Positions 7,278 to 8,165 of a stretch of DNA of 8,165 nt are shown piece after piece. The notes under the pieces are model-generated. The model had not been told where the DNA came from. It ran no database searches and saw only the letters and a program-made list of their open reading frames with translations. Position numbers and translations under genes: made by a program. Source of the DNA: Gammaproteobacteria bacterium (GTDB lineage Bacteria; Pseudomonadota; Gammaproteobacteria; Eutrophobiales; Eutrophobiaceae); the NCBI GenBank assembly GCA_018676275.1, contig JABHFC010000063.1:1-8165 (forward strand), in the 5' to 3' direction. How positions within the stretch are numbered: the stretch's first letter is position 1; every line of letters begins with the position of its first letter.

Positions 7278-7631
7278 TTAACCGCTACATAAGTCAGCGG
7301 GCATAGTGGTCGTACCTGACGTACCACCACCTGTTACAGAAACAGTAAAAGTCTCAGTCGCACCGGTACATGCTCCATCAATAGTTGTAGTCCAGGTTTC
7401 TGAACTATCCACATCGGCCGATATGGCTGCCATTGTACTGGCAGTTTGAGTTGAACCGTATTTTATTACTGCTGAAGATATGATTGCACCTGCTATACCA
7501 TCGGCTACTGCATTATCCGCCTGTGTCGATAAGGCACCAAATTTTGGCACAGCTGTTGCGGCCAGAATACCTAAAATAACAATGACGACAACTAACTCAA
7601 TAAGGGTAAAACCCGATTGTTGCTTCTTCAT
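7278..7631 (-). CDS. mshA: MshA-like type IV pilin (probable major pilin)
   Basis: This 117-residue prepilin has the signal MKKQQSG|FTLIELVVVIVILGILAATAVPKF, with cleavage after Gly7, N-methylation expected on Phe1 and Glu5 present. The mature protein is about 110 residues, shorter than classical MshA. QADNAVADGIAGAIISSAVIK (37-57) is the MshA-like end of the long helix. The globular part is small and rich in Thr, Ser and Gly (for example VTGGGTSGTTTMP, 99-111), with one Cys pair (88 and 115) that would close the C-terminal D-loop. Strong expression is suggested by its own TATAAT promoter, an AGGAG ribosome binding site and its own terminator. It is first in the A-C-D-O-P order. The Thr/Ser-rich tail is a plausible glycan acceptor for the adjacent ligase, which is an inference. 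The alternative is a PilA/PilE-like or pseudopilin subunit outside the MSHA class. Confidence 0.83.
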   Translation of the reverse strand: MKKQQSGFTLIELVVVIVILGILAATAVPKFGALSTQADNAVADGIAGAIISSAVIKYGSTQTASTMAAISADVDSSETWTTTIDGACTGATETFTVSVTGGGTSGTTTMPADLCSG

Positions 7632-7637
7632 ATTAAA

Positions 7638-7642
7638 CTCCT
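7638..7642 (-). promoter_or_regulatory. Ribosome binding site of the pilin gene
   Basis: AGGAG precedes ATG 7631 with a 6-nt spacer (TTTAAT). It is the best Shine-Dalgarno in the pilus block and contrasts with the poor sites of the ligase and mshC-like genes. Confidence 0.85.
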
Positions 7643-7644
7643 AA

Positions 7645-7658
7645 AGGACCGCAGTCCT
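7645..7658 (-). repeat. Leader hairpin with UNCG-type tetraloop
   Basis: On the minus strand AGGAC and GTCCT form a 5-bp stem closed by C-G around TGCG, a member of the UNCG class of very stable RNA tetraloops. It lies just upstream of the pilin ribosome binding site and does not pair with it. Confidence 0.6.
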
Positions 7659-7659
7659 G

Positions 7660-7689
7660 TTTATAAACACCATTTTCCGCCGGTCGCAA
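7660..7689 (-). promoter_or_regulatory. Possible proximal sigma-70 promoter for the pilin gene
   Basis: TTGCGA (4 of 6 to the -35 consensus) and TATAAA (5 of 6 to the -10) lie 18 nt apart. Transcription would begin near 7653, inside the hairpin loop, giving a leader of about 22 nt without the structured elements. Weaker evidence than the distal -10 box. Confidence 0.4.
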
Positions 7690-7719
7690 CCATTGGTTAT
7701 TCCTTTTTATGGTTAAAAT

Positions 7720-7737
7720 AAAGGAACAGATTCCTTT
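7720..7737 (-). repeat. Leader hairpin, 7-bp inverted repeat
   Basis: AAAGGAA and TTCCTTT form a perfect 7-bp stem around TCTG, followed by ATTTT. It is AT-rich, so a strong terminator is unlikely, though it could act as a pause or regulatory element in the leader from the distal promoter. Confidence 0.5.
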
Positions 7738-7749
7738 CTGAGCCAGATA

Positions 7750-7763
7750 CTGGATTACTCCAG
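7750..7763 (-). repeat. Leader hairpin with GNRA-type tetraloop
   Basis: CTGGA and TCCAG pair around GTAA, a GNRA-type loop. A second CTGG at 7743-7746 can compete for the same CCAG, so two mutually exclusive helices are possible near the predicted 5' end of the long leader. Confidence 0.45.
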
Positions 7764-7775
7764 ATTCTAAGTTAC

Positions 7776-7781
7776 ATTATA
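7776..7781 (-). promoter_or_regulatory. -10 box of the probable main pilin promoter
   Basis: A perfect TATAAT on the minus strand, 145 bases before the pilin ATG. The sequence 17-18 nt upstream matches the -35 consensus poorly (TTAAGT at best), so an activator may be needed. Transcription would start near 7769 and give an untranslated leader of about 138 nt. No sigma-54 type GG-N10-GC site was found, unlike the PilA promoters of Pseudomonas. Confidence 0.6.
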
Positions 7782-7846
7782 TACAAGCCTTCAATATACA
7801 CTTAAACGAAAGACTTATGACTAAAAAACCGTGATATTGTTTGCAA

Positions 7847-8165
7847 TTACAAAGCTGTATAAGTGCTCCAAACAATATAAACCCCAGCTATTGTCACCGC
7901 AAAACCGAATATCCTCGGATTCCCCGGTAATATCCTGTCAGGCAGGTTTTTACTCTTATCCATCACTTTTAGCGGCTCATCGGTATCTATCCAGCGATTT
8001 CCCCAGCTCTCAAATGACTTTAATGCACTTGGTCGAACAAACATAATTGTGCCAAATATGAGGGCAAGAAATATTGCTGCCAATAATACATAAAATAAAA
8101 TAACAAATAGCCATTTCTCAAATGCTGTTTCTGCCAATTTAATAAGTATATTCGATACGTCTTCA
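7847..8165 (-). CDS. Hypothetical two-helix membrane protein (N-terminus outside window)
   Basis: The minus-strand frame ends at TAA 7849-7847 and stays open to the right edge: 105 residues visible, start not seen. A TTG at 8137 could in principle start it, but has no Shine-Dalgarno and the frame continues upstream as EDVSNILIK. After an amphipathic stretch there is a long hydrophobic helix (KWLFVILFYVLLAAIFLALI and on to about residue 37), a charged loop with SFESWGNRWIDTDEPLK and LPDRILPGNPRIFGF, and a second helix at the C-terminus (AVTIAGVYIVW). I do not recognise the family. The conserved-looking loop with W, P and R residues suggests a real protein. It ends 215 bp before the pilin ATG on the same strand, with only a T-run and no good hairpin after the stop. 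A role with the pilus is not shown. Confidence 0.75.
   Translation of the reverse strand, partial: EDVSNILIKLAETAFEKWLFVILFYVLLAAIFLALIFGTIMFVRPSALKSFESWGNRWIDTDEPLKVMDKSKNLPDRILPGNPRIFGFAVTIAGVYIVWSTYTAL

Noticed and set aside
7262..7330. Longest possible ligase start at 7330, overlapping the pilin gene
   Set aside because: The added residues are polar, unlike the family's N-terminus, and translate the pilin 3' end in another frame; ATG 7216 or ATG 7261 is more natural.
7632..7770. c-di-GMP riboswitch (GEMM-I) in the pilin leader
   Set aside because: GEMM elements often precede pilus genes, but I could not find its conserved core and tetraloop-receptor elements here; only generic hairpins are present.
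7690..7846. Sigma-54 promoter for the pilin gene
   Set aside because: No GG-N10-GC pair resembling TGGCAC-N5-TTGC was found on the minus strand; TATAAT points to sigma-70.

Overview
The window looks like the chromosome of a moderately AT-rich, probably gammaproteobacterial organism. The main clue is a minus-strand gene run in the order of the Vibrio/Aeromonas/Shewanella MSHA pilus structural genes (A-C-D-O-P). A recognisable TrmL and a DUF885 metallopeptidase-like protein are compatible with this. The class 1B-type dihydroorotate dehydrogenase is less typical, since gammaproteobacteria mostly use the quinone-linked class 2 enzyme. Genus cannot be told from the sequence.

Layout, left to right: (1) 1-1580, minus: a DUF885-family protein with signal peptide and HExxPGHH motif, TTG start, C-terminus cut off by the window edge. 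(2) 1679-2620, minus: a complete PyrD class 1B-type catalytic subunit, with no PyrK partner in view. (3) 2645-3103, plus: trmL (tRNA wobble 2'-O-methyltransferase), divergent from pyrD with only 24 bp between the start codons and convergent with the pilin operon with a single base between the stop codons. (4) 3105-7631, minus: the pilus block. Transcription runs right to left: a short MshA-like type IV pilin, a strong intrinsic terminator, an O-antigen-ligase/PglL-type membrane protein with a C-terminal helical-repeat-like tail, then MshC-, MshD-, MshO- and MshP-like minor pilins packed with 1-8 nt overlaps. (5) 7632-7846: the pilin upstream region, with a perfect TATAAT -10 box, a second promoter candidate near the gene, and a leader of about 138 nt with several small hairpins. 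(6) 7847-8165, minus: the 3' part of an unrecognised two-helix membrane protein.

A working model: the pilin is made in large amounts from its own promoter. The terminator behind it lets only a fraction of transcripts continue into the ligase and minor pilins, setting the usual major:minor pilin imbalance. The ligase between the mshA-like and mshC-like genes is not part of the classical MSHA gene order. It suggests that the Ser/Thr-rich pilin is O-glycosylated by a dedicated oligosaccharyltransferase. The minor pilins are rich in cysteines, suggesting a disulfide-stabilised tip or initiation complex. No tRNA, rRNA, CRISPR array, insertion sequence or prophage feature was seen.
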